Of a DNA stretch of 64,000 bases, positions 11,762 through 23,162 are shown one piece after another (within the stretch, counting starts at the first letter, position 1; every line of letters begins with the position of its first letter). The translations under genes were made by a program, and so were the position numbers. The notes under the pieces are model-generated. The model worked only from the letters and a program-made list of their open reading frames with translations, did no database searches and was not told the DNA's origin. This stretch comes from Symsagittifera roscoffensis (taxonomy: Eukaryota > Xenacoelomorpha > Acoela > Convolutidae): NCBI RefSeq assembly GCF_963678635.1, contig NC_087063.1:42918759-42982758 (forward strand), written 5' to 3'.

Positions 11762-13233
11762 GTGAAGATGGAAGATGATGCACATCAACCTGGGGAGCTC
11801 AGTAGTCGTCTTAGAGAGGAAAAGACATATATGAAGGCCAGATATAAGCTCTCGGACATGCTGAGGGTACAAAAAATTGATCGCATGATTAGTAGTCTGA
11901 AATTATGGATCGAGAATGGAGCCCCGCACAAAGGAGAACTTGAGGAGGACAGTTACCGAATCCTAAGACAGTACTTCATACAGAAAAGGGGACGTTTGTG
12001 CTTGAATAGAGATGGAATCATCGCCTGCAAAAGAATAGATGAAGTTAAAATTGTAGATAAAAATATTGCGATAGTGTTGCCGCAACTTTATCCGACTGAA
12101 CTTTTACTTAGGTCACATTACCAGATTGGGAATCAAGGGATAGATAAGTTTCACCAAGGAATCCTAAAACGTTGTGAATGGCCTGGAATGAAAAAGGCAT
12201 GTGAAAAATGGGTGACACCCTGTCTGTCGTGTCAACAAGTGAAAAACCCAAGAAAGTTGAAGTTCTCATTGCAGTCAATAGAGTCTTCTGAGTTCAGGTA
12301 TCTGCCGCAGCTGATGATGGCTTACAATAGTACACAATACTCTACCACAGGTATCAGTCCCCACATGATGTTGACGGGACACGAAAAGGCCTCGCCACAG
12401 TTATTTTTCTACCCTGAGTGTGAAGGCAAGAGGGCATCACCACAGTTATATGTCAGAGACGTGAATAGACGTCAGCCAGAACTAAATGACCGCGCACTTT
12501 GAGAACATCAATTCCCATAAACCCTCATCGGAAGATTATTGCATACCCAGTGACATCGAGAAGGATGATTACTTGACGATGGACCCAGCTTGTGAGGTCA
12601 ATGAATAGGCCACTAGGGGAAAACGATGGAAATGAGACTCATGGAGAGGAGGGAGTCAGTTTAACTTTAGATCTGGATCCCAATCAGGTGATTGAAGCTG
12701 ACGATGGAACCTTACCCTACGCAGAGGAGGATTGGTATGATCCAGCGCAGAGTGAAAAACCGAGAAACACGGAGCCGGACCTGCCTTTCACCATGCAGAC
12801 GCGACAAAGCAACAGAGTAATCCCTGTCAAGAAGTACAACCCATACGAGAATGACTTCGTGGTAGATAGAATATACCTAGAAAAGTTGAGGGAAGAACAA
12901 GTGGGTCTAGAGGAGATAATCGCGTCGAAGGAAGTGGACATCGTCGATGATCAGAACAACGAGTGGATGAAAGACCAATTTAATCCTGAAGTGGAAGTCG
13001 ATGACGAGCTCCAATAATCTTACGAGCAAGAGCGCACCAACTTGCGGGTCTTGGAGTGGTGGAATGAGATGACCGCGGACCCTAAAGAGACCAATCTAAC
13101 AAAACAGGACGTGGATTGTGGGAGCCTGAAAAACCTCAGTAGTGATAAACCTGACTACTCCTGGGCTGCCCAGGTGGGACTCTTGATTATCGCAGCCTCG
13201 AACCTCCACTTAACGCTGGTGGATCTTCAGTGA
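11762..13233 (+). pseudogene. integrase ends and tail, copy 1
   Basis: 11762-12502 encodes the integrase N-terminal region: the His of 'SHYQIGNQG' and the CX2C of 'CLSCQQ' mark the HHCC zinc domain, with the second His replaced by Asn. It then fuses directly to the region after the catalytic core ('MMAYNSTQYSTTGISPH'), so the DDE core is gone. 12592-13017 and 13042-13233 are the acidic tail after the GPF region and the segment beginning 'LRVLEWWNEM', which align with 48600-49240. The frame ends in stops near 13231, where the next deletion begins. Confidence 0.85.
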
Positions 13234-13269
13234 TTTTGAAAGACAACAACAAAAAGATCAGCAGCCACT

Positions 13270-14058
13270 GATTACAATGCAGTTGGCAAAAATGATGAAA
13301 TCCACTGTGTAAGGATAGAAGTAGAACTGCTGTTAGAAGCGTCGGGACATCGAGATTGGAAGATCAACATCCTGACTCATGATGAGTTTCCGTGCCACTG
13401 TTTGTTGCGGACATGGTGGTATCCCGCGCGTAGTAATCTGGTGCAGATCTGGGACGCTGGAGAGCTGCCCTTCATGGGCTTACCAGATTCATCACAAGAG
13501 ACAACAATAATCATAGACGGAGTGATGATGGCTATTAGGTGGCTAGAAGCTCATATAGGAGAAAACAATAGACAGGAAGCGACGACCAAAGAATAATTGG
13601 AGGAACTCAACCGTCTGAAAGTTTTAAATTCTTTCGAGACAATTGGCAAAGTCCTGAATATTCCGATAGAGGTGAGAAAGATATGTAACAGCAGACGACT
13701 GATGCCATGGTTTAAAGTCAACATGACTGAATGGTTGTACGAGTATGCTAAAAACTATACGTCGAAACATAGCAGAGTGTACGGTTTGTTCCAACTGGAC
13801 ATAGTACCAGAAACTTTAAAGCGAGCTTTCGTGACTCATCGAAAGGCCGCGAATAGTGCTTTGAAAAGACCAGTGAGGACGATTGATTAGGATGGAAGAG
13901 GACAAGAAGACTCGTTGAAAGAAAACCTCGAAAGGAATATGACGTTGTGCCTCCACAATAGCTTCTGTAGGAACAGAGAGACCGCTGTGGATCCTGTATC
14001 GTGGTGCAAGAAAAGTTGGAAGAGCAGAGGTGTTAGAGGACTGCCTCCAAGAGCGTAA
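13270..14058 (+). pseudogene. C-terminus of the large 3' tail protein, copy 1
   Basis: Fragments 13402-13596 and 13597-13890 align throughout with residues about 660-870 of the 920-aa protein at 56383-59145. Shared landmarks are 'PCHCL' then 'WWYP', 'RWLEA', 'RRLMPWF', 'FQLDI' and 'KRAF'. A TAA at 13594 and a TAG at 13888 interrupt. This shows that the 3' tail of the giant element was already part of the family when this older copy inserted. Confidence 0.85.
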
Positions 14059-14912
14059 GCTGGTGGTCACAGAAACCGAGAGTGCCGAGTCGATGTCTCA
14101 AGGACAAAAGATGAAAAGTTGAAAGAAACAGCCGAATACAAGCTAGCAGCAAGGAAGTATTAAGAAGTTTTAGAACTTATAAACGATAAAGAGACTAAGT
14201 AAAATAAGATGAGGGAATATTTTCCTGCGTGAAAGAACTGAATAGATTAACCAAGCTTACTAGGATGAATTGAAAACTTGAAAACTTTAGCTCAAACTTT
14301 GAGTTAAAATTTTATTGTAGATATGGATTTGTTGTACAATTTGATCAAGTGGTTTTAGAAACATTATTACTAATTTATAAGAGACATGAGTCAGAAGTAG
14401 ATTTGAAGTTTTCCAGCCTGCATTAGTAATTTTAACCAGTTAAGAGAATGATTCACTTTGTTGTGACATGAGGAAACGCGGGCAGTCTCTCTGAAAAGGG
14501 TAGTGTTCTTAATGTTCTTTCTAACAACAGTGTTTTTTATTTTTAATGTTCAGGACCGATGACAACTAAAATGCTTCCGGAAGGGACTAGACTTGGTAGG
14601 ATAATTTTAGCTTGTTGCTTGGCAGAAACTTCCTGCGTCCCAAACCTAGGAGAAAAAGTTTTAATTAGGAACTGGCGATGGAAATCAAAAAGCTAATTTT
14701 ATCTCTAGTTATATCCTCTCATGCAGATTAGTGGAAAAAGTTAAAAGGCTCCTGCATTGTAGTATGATGCCATTTATAGCACGTAGTGAGTCAGTATAAC
14801 CTGAATAAAATTCTCTTGATGCATTTTGTAAATTCTGTTCGATGTCACTGTACCATTTTGATTAGTTACTCACAACTCAATGAGGACATTGACCGGTGCT
14901 GTTCGGGGAGTA
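14059..14912 (+). other. 3' untranslated region and polypurine tract of the old element
   Basis: No reading frame. Blocks near 14760-14800 resemble 59745-59790 of the giant element (both contain GATGCCATTT and CACGTAGTGAGT). The last bases before the LTR, TTCGGGGAGTA at 14902-14912, are the counterpart of the giant element's tract at 59905-59915. Confidence 0.65.
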
Positions 14913-15793
14913 TGTGACATTCGACCAGATTGACCAAAAATGCATAGCAACAAATGAAATTTTATTCGATCAGTTAGACGAGAAAATTGACTGTCTGAGG
15001 GATTAAGACTGTTAATCGTCTAATTGGATAAAATCGAAAGGGTTACTTCGAATCCAACAAATTATTTCAAGAATCACGATTCGGGCATGATACGTGACCA
15101 ATTTATATTTGCAAAAACTGAAAAACTGAGCTAACATCAGAACCGCGATTTTCGCTAGTAGAAGAGAGATCAACCACGTACAGCGAAAAAGATAACGAAA
15201 CCATTGAAAAGGAGCCTTCCGAAGTGTATCGTTTGTGCTTTTTACAATCGTTACCGGAACTAATCATGGAGATTGGAGGTGAAGACAGCAACCCTTCCTG
15301 GTTGTGAAGAAGGCGTTTCTTCACGGATATAGAAGAAACCGGAAGGGTCTGGAGTTAACTCCTGAACTATCTTTTCAAAAATAGTTTTTAGCTTCCGGAG
15401 ATATCCTGAATTTAAATTAAGCCATTGATTTTCAGTTTTAGGCTATGAGAACCTAGAAGTTGAGGAAAGGGTCGATCCATCTTCGATGGATAGGGTGATT
15501 TTCTCTTCTGTACAAAAACAATAGTAATATAATAGTGATAATGTATCTACCCCATTTTACGAGTGACCTCGTGGACCGGGGATACTGAAACCCAGCCATG
15601 AGTTCACTATTTTGCATGCAACTAAGTTAATTTGCGCGACTCGGCTGATAGCCTTTAAGACGCAACAACCTTGCTGACCAGATGTCATGAGATCCAATTT
15701 GAACTGGCTTTAGTTGAGACGGTTAAAAGCACATGAATCTCTATCTTGACGGTAGCCAGTCGTTATATGCTATAGTTTTACTCGTTATGTACA
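14913..15793 (+). repeat. 3' LTR of the old element, copy 1
   Basis: Starts TGTGACATTCGACC and aligns with 4043-4976. The right end is uncertain: similarity to the 5' LTR stops at about 15791 (TTATGTA), roughly 15 bases before the end inferred for the 5' LTR. The conserved hairpin ATCCAT-5-ATGGAT lies at 15475-15491. Confidence 0.8.
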
Positions 15794-16031
15794 ACACATT
15801 GAAAACGACCTTTATGCGAAGAATAACTAGAATTTTTTAAAAAAAAATTGAGTGAATCTGGTCAGAACCTTCTGTGCTACTTGCACAGCAATCAGCTATC
15901 TTTGTTTATAGTTTGTGCGACTCGGCTGATAGCCTTTAAGCCGTAACAACCTTGCTGACCCAATCTCATGAGGACCATTTCGAACTGATCCTTGTTTTTT
16001 TTAGCCTAATTGTTGTGATAAACTTATTAAA
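15794..16031 (+). repeat. LTR fragment plus LINE-flanking repeat
   Basis: 15912-15990 repeats about 80 bases of the LTR interior (GCGACTCGGCTGATAGCC through GAACTG). 16006-16031 is CTAATTGTTGTGATAAACTT followed by ATTAAA, the same 26 bases that end LINE A at 19500. Confidence 0.65.
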
Positions 16032-16360
16032 CAGATTTGTTATGTTTGATGTTTGTGCCTGTTTGTGGAGCGCCCTCTGAGCGATTTTAGAGAAAGGTCT
16101 GTCAAGTGGCTTTCTGTGGGGAGGTGGGAAACTGGAACTGGCTTGAAGAGTCTGGTGGTGCACCGCTGGACCTACTGAGCTCGGGTGAGATTGTTCCTTG
16201 TTTTTGATTTTTTTAATTCGATTTTAAAATTTACATTAATTTAATTGTCTTTTTTTTATTTACTGATTTATAAATTTTCTACCAACCGCTTATCATGGGT
16301 TAGTTCAGTCCCCTAAAATTCAGTCAAAATCCATTTTTTTAACCTTTTTGCTGCGTCAAG

Positions 16361-16654
16361 ATGAGGAAAAACAACAAAGAGTGTACAAGCAAAGATTGCT
16401 TAAAACCTTCAGGACTGATAAATTGGATTAGATTTGATTGTTGTACTAGTTGGTATCATATCAATTGTGTAAATATGTCTCTTAGCGACTCTAAGAAAAC
16501 CCAATATTTTCCGTTTCCTTTATGCGTTGATGTAAAATCTGTTAATAAAGCAGTAATAGGTAATGATTTAGTGCTAGACAATTATGTTAATACAGCCATC
16601 TCAAATGTCCGAGTACTCAAGAGTACTTGGCGGAAAGTCTGTCGGACAAAATAA
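16361..16654 (+). pseudogene. PHD-like finger ORF of LINE A, copy 1
   Basis: A 97-codon ATG frame. Cys residues at 'CTSKDC', the 'FDCCTSWYHINC' core and a final Cys after 'FPFPLC' give a PHD-style Cys4-His-Cys pattern with the typical Trp-Tyr-His-x-x-Cys. PHD fingers are known from ORF1 or N-terminal parts of several LINE groups. Relative to the copy at 27763 this one lacks about 24 bases near 16623, which shifts the end of the frame. Confidence 0.6.
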
Positions 16655-17187
16655 ATGACATGGTCTACAATGTAGAAGATGTTACAAAATGGCTAATTTT
16701 TTTAACATCGTTCTTGTTTTTTTTGGAACAACCGAAAAGAAGTGGACGCAAACAGACCACAAGCATTAGCTCTTTGATATATAAATAAATTCGAGCAAAT
16801 GACGTGTCAATTCCAATACCCCATCCCCAAGTTTCAAGCCCGCCTCTGAGTGACCTCGAGCAGAGAATAAAGCTTATAAAAGTAAGCTCGATGAAGGAAA
16901 TGTAAAGAGAGGAATAAGACTTGCTGCTTCCGATGACAAAATTGCTCCTTTTTCAACTGATAACTATCAAAAATTATTTTCTAAGCACCCTCAGCGAGCC
17001 AAATTTGCAGCTCTAAATCCAGAAAAGTTGGATAATTGTTTCGTAACCAATTTCGACCTATACAACGCGATAATGTTCTTTCCGAACGGATCAGCAGGAG
17101 GTACTGATAAAATATTTCCTCAAATTTTGAAAGATCTTGTTAGTAAGTCGAATGGCAGTGCAGGTCTTAATTTTCTGAAATCTTTTA

Positions 17188-17880
17188 CTAACTGATAAAC
17201 CTCATTCGAGATGGCAAAATACCCCAATCCCTAAGACCTTTCTTTTTTGGCGCAAAGCTTATCGCCCTCATAAAGATAGACGGAGGGTTGAGACCGATTG
17301 CATAGGCAACACGCTGAGACGTATCGCGTCTAAATGCGCTGGAAGCAAGGCCCTCTCCGAGCGACAAAGTTTTTTCGGAAACGTACAGGTAGGATGCGGT
17401 ACCAAACGAGGAGCAGAAATAGCTGCGCACTCGTTTCGAAACCTAATTGAACGCGACGACAATCCAAAATGCACTGTTCTTTTAAAACTAGATTTTAAGA
17501 ATGCCTTTAACTCTCTAAACAGAGAAAAAATGCTGAATCATGTTTATTCAAATCGCCCTGAATTGTATAATTACACCCATTGCGCGTATGGTAAACCTAG
17601 TTATCTTTTTTACGGAATGTCTGTCATAATGTCAGAAGACGGAACTCAGCAAGTTGATCCTGAAGCCTCAACCCTTTTCGCGGAAACAATTCATACACTA
17701 GTCAAACTGTTGGAGTCGAAAATTAACATGTGGTATTTAGATGATGGAAATTTAGCCGAAGACTATAGGGTAGTACTCTGGGACCTTAAAAACTTTCTGA
17801 AATCGGCCTGAGCTTGAACACTGAGAAGTGCGAACTTTGTTTTTGGGACTGACTACTAGTACACAGTATAATTCAATTTT
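17188..17880 (+). pseudogene. LINE A reverse transcriptase, copy 1
   Basis: Fingers/palm motifs in order: 'GGLRPIA' (after a one-base deletion at about 17302 relative to copy 2), 'LLKLDFKNAFNSLN' (17480-17520, first catalytic Asp), 'EDGTQQVDPEA' (17637-17670, usually QGDP; here Gly is replaced by Val) and 'WYLDDGN' (17730-17750, the catalytic YxDD box). A deletion after 17805 removes a few codons and breaks the frame. Confidence 0.8.
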
Positions 17881-19002
17881 AACATTTTTTCGAAAAATAT
17901 GCCCCAAAATAAGAATAAAAACAAAAAAAGAACTCCTCATTTTAGGATCTCCAATCGGCGAACTTTGCCGAAAAGAATTGCTCGACAAAAAAATTAAGGA
18001 GCTTGAAAAAATCTCGGATGTCATTGACAAACTAGACGTCCATTATGATTTTTACCTCCTGAAAATTGCTTTAGCATGCCGAAACTCCTTTATTTTTTGC
18101 GTACGAGCCCTTATTTTTTGCAAAATGATTTTTTGGAACGCTACGACAAATTACTAAGAAATTCGTTAGGCAAGGTCTTTAACGTGAAAATGGATGATAA
18201 CCAGTTTTTACAAGCAGCTCTCCCGGCAGCCCATGCTGGCTTGGGCGTTTCTTCCGCTCGTCTGCTCACTTTACCCGCTTTCTTAGCCTCAACACTAGGA
18301 GCGAAAGATGCCTTGAGCGAAATCTTTGGTTTGGAGCTTGTGGATGGAACCTATGATGATGCGCGAGGACGGAGCTAATTTTTTTACAGCGAAATTGCAG
18401 ACTTGATTTTACGACTCGAACCAACAGACGTAAAAAGATTCAACGCGTTCCAAGATAGATTTGGCTCCCAATGGTTAAACGTCATCCCGTGCAAAAATTT
18501 GAGAATAAAACTGTCGAACCAACAACTCAGAATTGCGATAGGACTTCGATTAGGCTTAAAAATATGCGAACGGCATAAATGCTTGTGCGGAAAAGACGTT
18601 ACCGAGGATGGTTGGCATGGTTTTTCTCGCCTCAAAAGTGCAGGGAGATTCTCTAGGCATTCAAATCTGAATGCCCTTATAAAGCAGAGTTTATCTTCTA
18701 CTCACATTCCGTCTTTTTTATAACCACGACACCTCTACAGGACCTATCAGAAGCGACCAGACGGTTTGACGCTCGTTTTACGGGCTGTTGTTAAGCAGCT
18801 CTTGTGGGATGTAATGGTAGTAGACTCCTTAGCTCCTTGTAGGATTAATGCCGGGTCTGTTGGTAACCCTGGTACGGCTGCCGCTGAAGCGGAAGAACAG
18901 AAAAATGACAAGTATAAAGATCTTGTAAATGATGGATATCTTTTTCAACCGCTAGCTTTTGAAATTCAGGGCGCGGCCGGCGCCAGCACAGAAATTTTTT
19001 GA
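17881..19002 (+). pseudogene. LINE A thumb, zinc region and endonuclease, copy 1
   Basis: Contains the 'KCLCGKDV...WHGF' zinc-like region, where the last ligand is Arg and not Cys, then 'GRFSRHSNLNALIK' and, after TAA 18721, 'RPDGLTL' and 'LLWDVMVVDSLAP'. The Pro-Asp-Gly plus Trp-Asp-Val spacing is that of the restriction-like endonuclease at the C-terminus of R2/CRE-group LINEs. The region 18076-18722 is nearly open but is split by TAA 18376 and frameshifts. Confidence 0.7.
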
Positions 19003-19500
19003 GCATGCTTTGTAAGAACCTAAGCATATGCACTGAGGAACCCAGAGCAGGCAGCTTTTTAAAACAGAGAATCTCCCTGGCAATACAGATTGCGAACGCC
19101 GCTTGCGTACTCGGAACAAAAAATGACAAAATAAATTTCGACGAAACTTTTTATTTGTAACACTTGTATATTATTTTTTCTGAAGAAAACGTAACCCGTA
19201 TCGATTTAAACTGAAAAAAACCTAAACAATTGTCATTTTCTTTTATCATTATCACTTCCATATCTGGAAAATTACAAGGATTTTGACTGGAATACGTGAT
19301 GAAGGGACTCCTGACTGTAACCTCGGTTTCTATGACACTTTTGACCTTCTGATTACCGTGCATAGCTTGCTTAGTTTTCTTTTTTGGGTTTTTATTTGTA
19401 CAGGGTTTCATTGTCTTAGTTTTTTTTCATTTTTTTTTAGTTCTGATGGCGGACATTTGAATGAAAACCTTTAACTAATTGTTGTGATAAACTTATTAAA

Positions 19501-19792
19501 TAGTTCTTTGTTCAAATTTACCGCTTGTGTGTTTTCATATTATATGCGCGCTGGGCTTTCCTCTTCTGGTTATCTTACTAAATCTCGCCGTCCCAGCCGT
19601 AGGCGAGTGAAGTTTCCCTGGCGTAACTAGACGCAAGAAGGAGTGAGCTGGTGAATCGACCTCCAAATCGACGTCAGGTTGTACCACTCCTTTTTTTTCA
19701 TCGCTTTTGCCTTAGCAATTTTAAACCCTAAGTGAAAGTATTCATAAATCACCCCCACAGAGCTTCCTTTCTCGCCCCAGTTGTCTGTGTTT
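19501..19792 (+). other. 5' part of LINE B, truncated by the duplication
   Basis: This segment is repeated at 30908-31199, where it leads into the esterase part of LINE B. In this copy it stops at the duplication junction. It has no frame of its own. A GC-richer block at 19580-19690 ends in an eight-T run. Confidence 0.5.
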
Positions 19793-19893
19793 CATGTTGA
19801 AAGGAGCACCCGGTTAACGGAAAATCCCTCCTTCATATTCGAAAAAGGTGAAGAGCACATTAAGCAAACATTGGGAACATCTTCCCATTCACA

Positions 19894-22200
19894 ATGGGAA
19901 CTGGAAACGATGGTGAGCATGATCAGCCATCAGGACCAAACACCACGGATGAGAAAGAGGAAGGTCAAGAACCGCAGTTGAGTGATGATAGCCAGAGTTT
20001 AGAATATAATGTGCCCCAAGTGAACGGAGCAGATACTATTGAATACCATGGAGCAGTTGACGACATTGAGGAGCCCGATGAATTTTCAGCAAGAATGTCT
20101 AGTGGGTGCCATGAGGGGATCACCACATCCTCAGCGAATAGGCCAGGGGTGACGTTGGCAGAAGTAGAAGCCGACGATCAGGAACCCATACCGAGGTGGA
20201 GGGCTCGGACGTCAACGAGTACTAAACTCCCAGTCACCAAAGAGATAACGCCACCTTTAGCGACACCCATGACTGGCGGTAGAGCGATGATGGATCAGGC
20301 CCTCGAGAAGATTGTGGAAAGAATGAGTGAACAATAGCAGCGGGTCTCAATCAGGATGAGTAGTGAACTAGAGAGTACAGTTCACATCGAGCGAGAGACC
20401 CTCAGACAAGATAGGCAAGAGTCTAGGCAGGAGAGAAATCGGGACAAAAAAAGATGATTTGTCAGGCCAAGTAGAGGGAAAACTGTCTGAAAGAAGACAT
20501 CAGAGTCTTGCAAAATCAACATGGTGCAGTCCTCGGCAACCTGGAAAGTAGAATGGTATCAAGGTTGGCTATCATGATTAGGCTGGACGATCTGGTGACT
20601 TCAGGAAGCCAGCTGAGGCAAAGTGGAGTTGACTCAGGGGAACCGAATAGGGAGGCGACCCGGGAGACCAAAGTAACATTTGGTGAACATATTGCTGGAA
20701 GAAGAACGGATGGACCAACAACAGACAGAGAATGTTCGTCCCAATATACCATGGGGACCCAGAAAGCGACAAGTTCAGCAAAGGGTCACAGAGGAGGTTT
20801 GTCCGGTCAAGCACTCAGCATGGGCAGTCCACCAATGCGAAACCCTCAAGCAATGGGAAGAGGCAGCTCTTCTGCCGAGAATCATTCGAACGAGAGAAGA
20901 CCCAATCAAGGGCACCCAAGCAACAGTGGTGCTTCAGTACCCCAAATGACTGACCATCCAGATGTTTATGATTGTGCATGATGCACTCAAGTTACGACTG
21001 CGATAGCCAGGGCATTTAAGCCCTTGAATCGATCCCTGGATACGTTTTTAACGAGACTGTCAAGGACGAACATGCGCAGTGAGAGGTCACAGAGAATATT
21101 TAAAAAGCCGAGAGGCTACAAAGACGACTCGGACGGCTGCATTGACACCTGGATGGAGGTGATGAATTTGCATTTCAAAGAAGAGAATCTGACTGAGAGA
21201 CAGAAATGCAGCGCGCTCACGAGCAACCTAGAACGGACTGCCCTTAATTGCGTGATGACGAAGAAACAGTATCAGAGAGACACGGCGGAGAAGATATTCG
21301 TGATCTTTTTATATCGATTTGGTTCGCGCGCAAGCGATACGAAGAGAAACTAGACAAGTTCATAGATGGCTGGAAATGTTATGGCGCCGGAGTCAGTCCA
21401 ACCAGTCAAACAGTCGAATGAATCTGGCCGTTGCATCAAAACTCATCGACGGGGTCAGGAACGATGAACTAAACACAATGCTGGCGACTCATTGCACTCC
21501 ACTTTACACAAATACTCCGGTACTAGGGGACTGAGACTGAAATCAAACGAGAAACTCCTCCTGAAGCGCCAAGAGGGTCAAGCTACTAAAAAATCAACTA
21601 CGGAAGTTTTAACAGTGGTGGGGCATTTAAAGGCATCACTTGGTATAAGCCCAGGGATGACATAGAGAAGGGAAGCTTTAGTTCAAATTGCATTTCCACA
21701 GATCACCATGTGTCGGCCTATCCTACATACAAGCAGGGCATGAAAAAAATTGGCCCCTGCCTGGAGGACGAGGATGCGTCGAACATAGATCAGGAGGATT
21801 TTATTAGGGGATTTTACAAAAGTCGCATCCAGGTGTTTTTTTGCAACCTGGAAGGCAATTTTAAATCTGATTGTCCACAATTTTAGGAAGCGATGGCTGA
21901 CATTAAGCACCCCCGGCATGATGAGGCCATGTCAGGAGTGAAGGCGATCAAAGCACGTTTAATGAATGAAGCAGAGGCTAGAAGGAGGGAGTAGCCTCAG
22001 GAGCTGGTGACTAAGAAATTGCCAGCAGTTGAAGAACCAGCATCTGAGGCGAAACCTGAATCGACGCCGCAAGAATTCATGATTGACTAAAAAGATGCAG
22101 CTAGGGATGCGATGAACCGCATTCGGCAGGAGCTGGCTACGAAAGAAATAGAACAGAAGTTCAAGTTAGAGCTGGGGAATGAGAAGATGCAGGATTAACT
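19894..22200 (+). pseudogene. gag remnant, copy 2
   Basis: Same organisation as 8472-10800. The frames are 19894-20337, 20508-20981, 21024-21353 and 21319-21534. An extra single-base deletion near 20445 breaks the coiled-coil part. The TAG that ends the third piece in copy 1 is CAG here (about 21268), so that piece runs on. The zinc-knuckle His-to-Asn change and the following TAG are shared with copy 1 and therefore predate the duplication. Confidence 0.85.
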
Positions 22201-22303
22201 GAATGCGCTTGAGGCATCTCTGTGGAAGAAATCAAAGCACCCAGTAGCCTCAGCATGAAGATAAACGTTATCTCTCGCCAACTTTTTGGGATGGTGCCCG
22301 AGG

Positions 22304-23110
22304 GTTAAAGGGTGCAGTCAATAATATCGGTGGTCATATCCACGTGATCATAAATCTCAGCGAACCAGCGGAGTTCACTATGATGCGCCTTGACATCTAT
22401 ACGGACTATCTGCGTCAAGTAGAATCAGAGACCGAATCCAGAGCAGTGCGAGCCTTTTTAGTCAAAGGCGGATCCCGCACCATGAAGCACCATGGGCGCT
22501 ACATGGAGGTCTTCGGACTCTATCAAGTAAGGCTCTACGTGGCTGGGATCAAGATCTACACAAAGACCTACGTCACAATGGACAGTGACCAGGTGGGACA
22601 GATACACCTGTGACAAAAGGACTTGAAGGTGCGCAGGATTGGCCAAGATGCCATGATGGAACAGGACTCAGTGCATATAAGCTATGAAGCAGATGTGGCC
22701 GCACATTTGCTAGACATACACGGAAAGAAGATTGGAGCTATAGGCCTCCTGGACACTGGAGCAGCGTGATGCCAATCAAGACCTGGGAGAAGATGGGGTT
22801 CACCAGGGTCGATTTCATACCAACAAAACTGAGATTGGCAGCTGCGACGCGTCGAGCTATCTACGTAGCAGGACGAACACCAATCACACATCTCCAGATG
22901 AGGGGGTTGCAACCTATTGATGAGTTTTCTATAATTAGAAAAACTGGATGACTCCGACCAATTGATTTTAGGCCGTGATTTTGTCGGAAACTTTAATGTA
23001 ACCATTGATCTGAGCAGTGGATTAGTTTGGATATTTAGAAAATTAGAACATCTGAACAGTGGATTAATTAGGAATTTAGATAGGAAGCATGTAAAAAAGC
23101 TCTGAGGTAA
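22304..23110 (+). pseudogene. aspartic protease remnant, copy 2
   Basis: Copy of 10903-11710 with the same TGA after 'QIHL' (22611) and the same deletion after the Asp-Thr-Gly-Ala box (about 22760). 'LILGRDF' is again intact. Confidence 0.85.
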
Positions 23111-23162
23111 CAATTTTGAACTATTTGGGCAAAAGACCGAACCTCTAGCGAAGATATGGTGC

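Larger units (their letters stand above)
4043..15793 (+). mobile_element. old, internally deleted Ty3/gypsy-type LTR retrotransposon
   Basis: LTRs at 4043-4976 and 14913-15793 flank a plus-strand body. The order is leader, gag, protease scrap, integrase N- and C-terminal parts, and the C-terminus of a large tail protein. Every piece aligns by eye with the giant element at 33515-60800, so it is an older relative of the same family. Relative to that element it lacks RT and RNase H (equivalent of about 44.05-47.15 kb), the integrase catalytic core (47.72-48.10 kb), a piece of the integrase C-terminus (48.30-48.51 kb) and about 9 kb of the 3' tail (49.25-58.28 kb). It carries many stops and is dead. 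Confidence 0.85.
16032..19500 (+). mobile_element. LINE A, copy 1 (non-LTR retrotransposon)
   Basis: The order is 5' region, PHD-like finger ORF (16361), a gap with decayed coding sequence (16860-17190), reverse transcriptase (17188-17880), thumb and zinc region, and an endonuclease-like C-terminus (to 19000). The 3' UTR runs to 19500 and ends AATTGTTGTGATAAACTT plus ATTAAA. The same 26 bases lie immediately before the element. RT motif spelling ('RPIAIGNTLRR', 'YLDDG') and the C-terminal Pro-Asp-Gly...Trp-Asp box indicate an early-branching LINE with a restriction-like endonuclease and not an APE-type element. Confidence 0.75.
8371..19792 (+). repeat. 11.4-kb direct tandem duplication, unit 1
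   Basis: The sequence from CATGTTGAAAGGAGCACC at 8371 reappears at 19793, and the two units run almost identically to 19792 and about 31199. Left edge: unit 1 is preceded by the old gag leader, unit 2 by the end of unit 1. Right edge: unit 1 ends TTGTCTGTGTTT, where unit 2 continues into LINE B. The offset starts at 11,422, falls to about 11,401-11,402 after a 21-base indel near 8637 (present in unit 1 only), and small indels follow. Confidence 0.95.

Noticed and set aside
4043-15793. Separate solo-LTR insertions in place of one element
   Set aside because: The LTRs are in the same orientation, flank a gag-to-tail body in the right order and are adjoined by a primer-site candidate and a polypurine tract at the expected ends.
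19580-19690. Pol III (tRNA-like SINE) element ending in an eight-T run
   Set aside because: Neither an A box nor a B box matches well enough, and the segment continues into LINE B at its second copy, so a LINE 5' UTR is the simpler reading.
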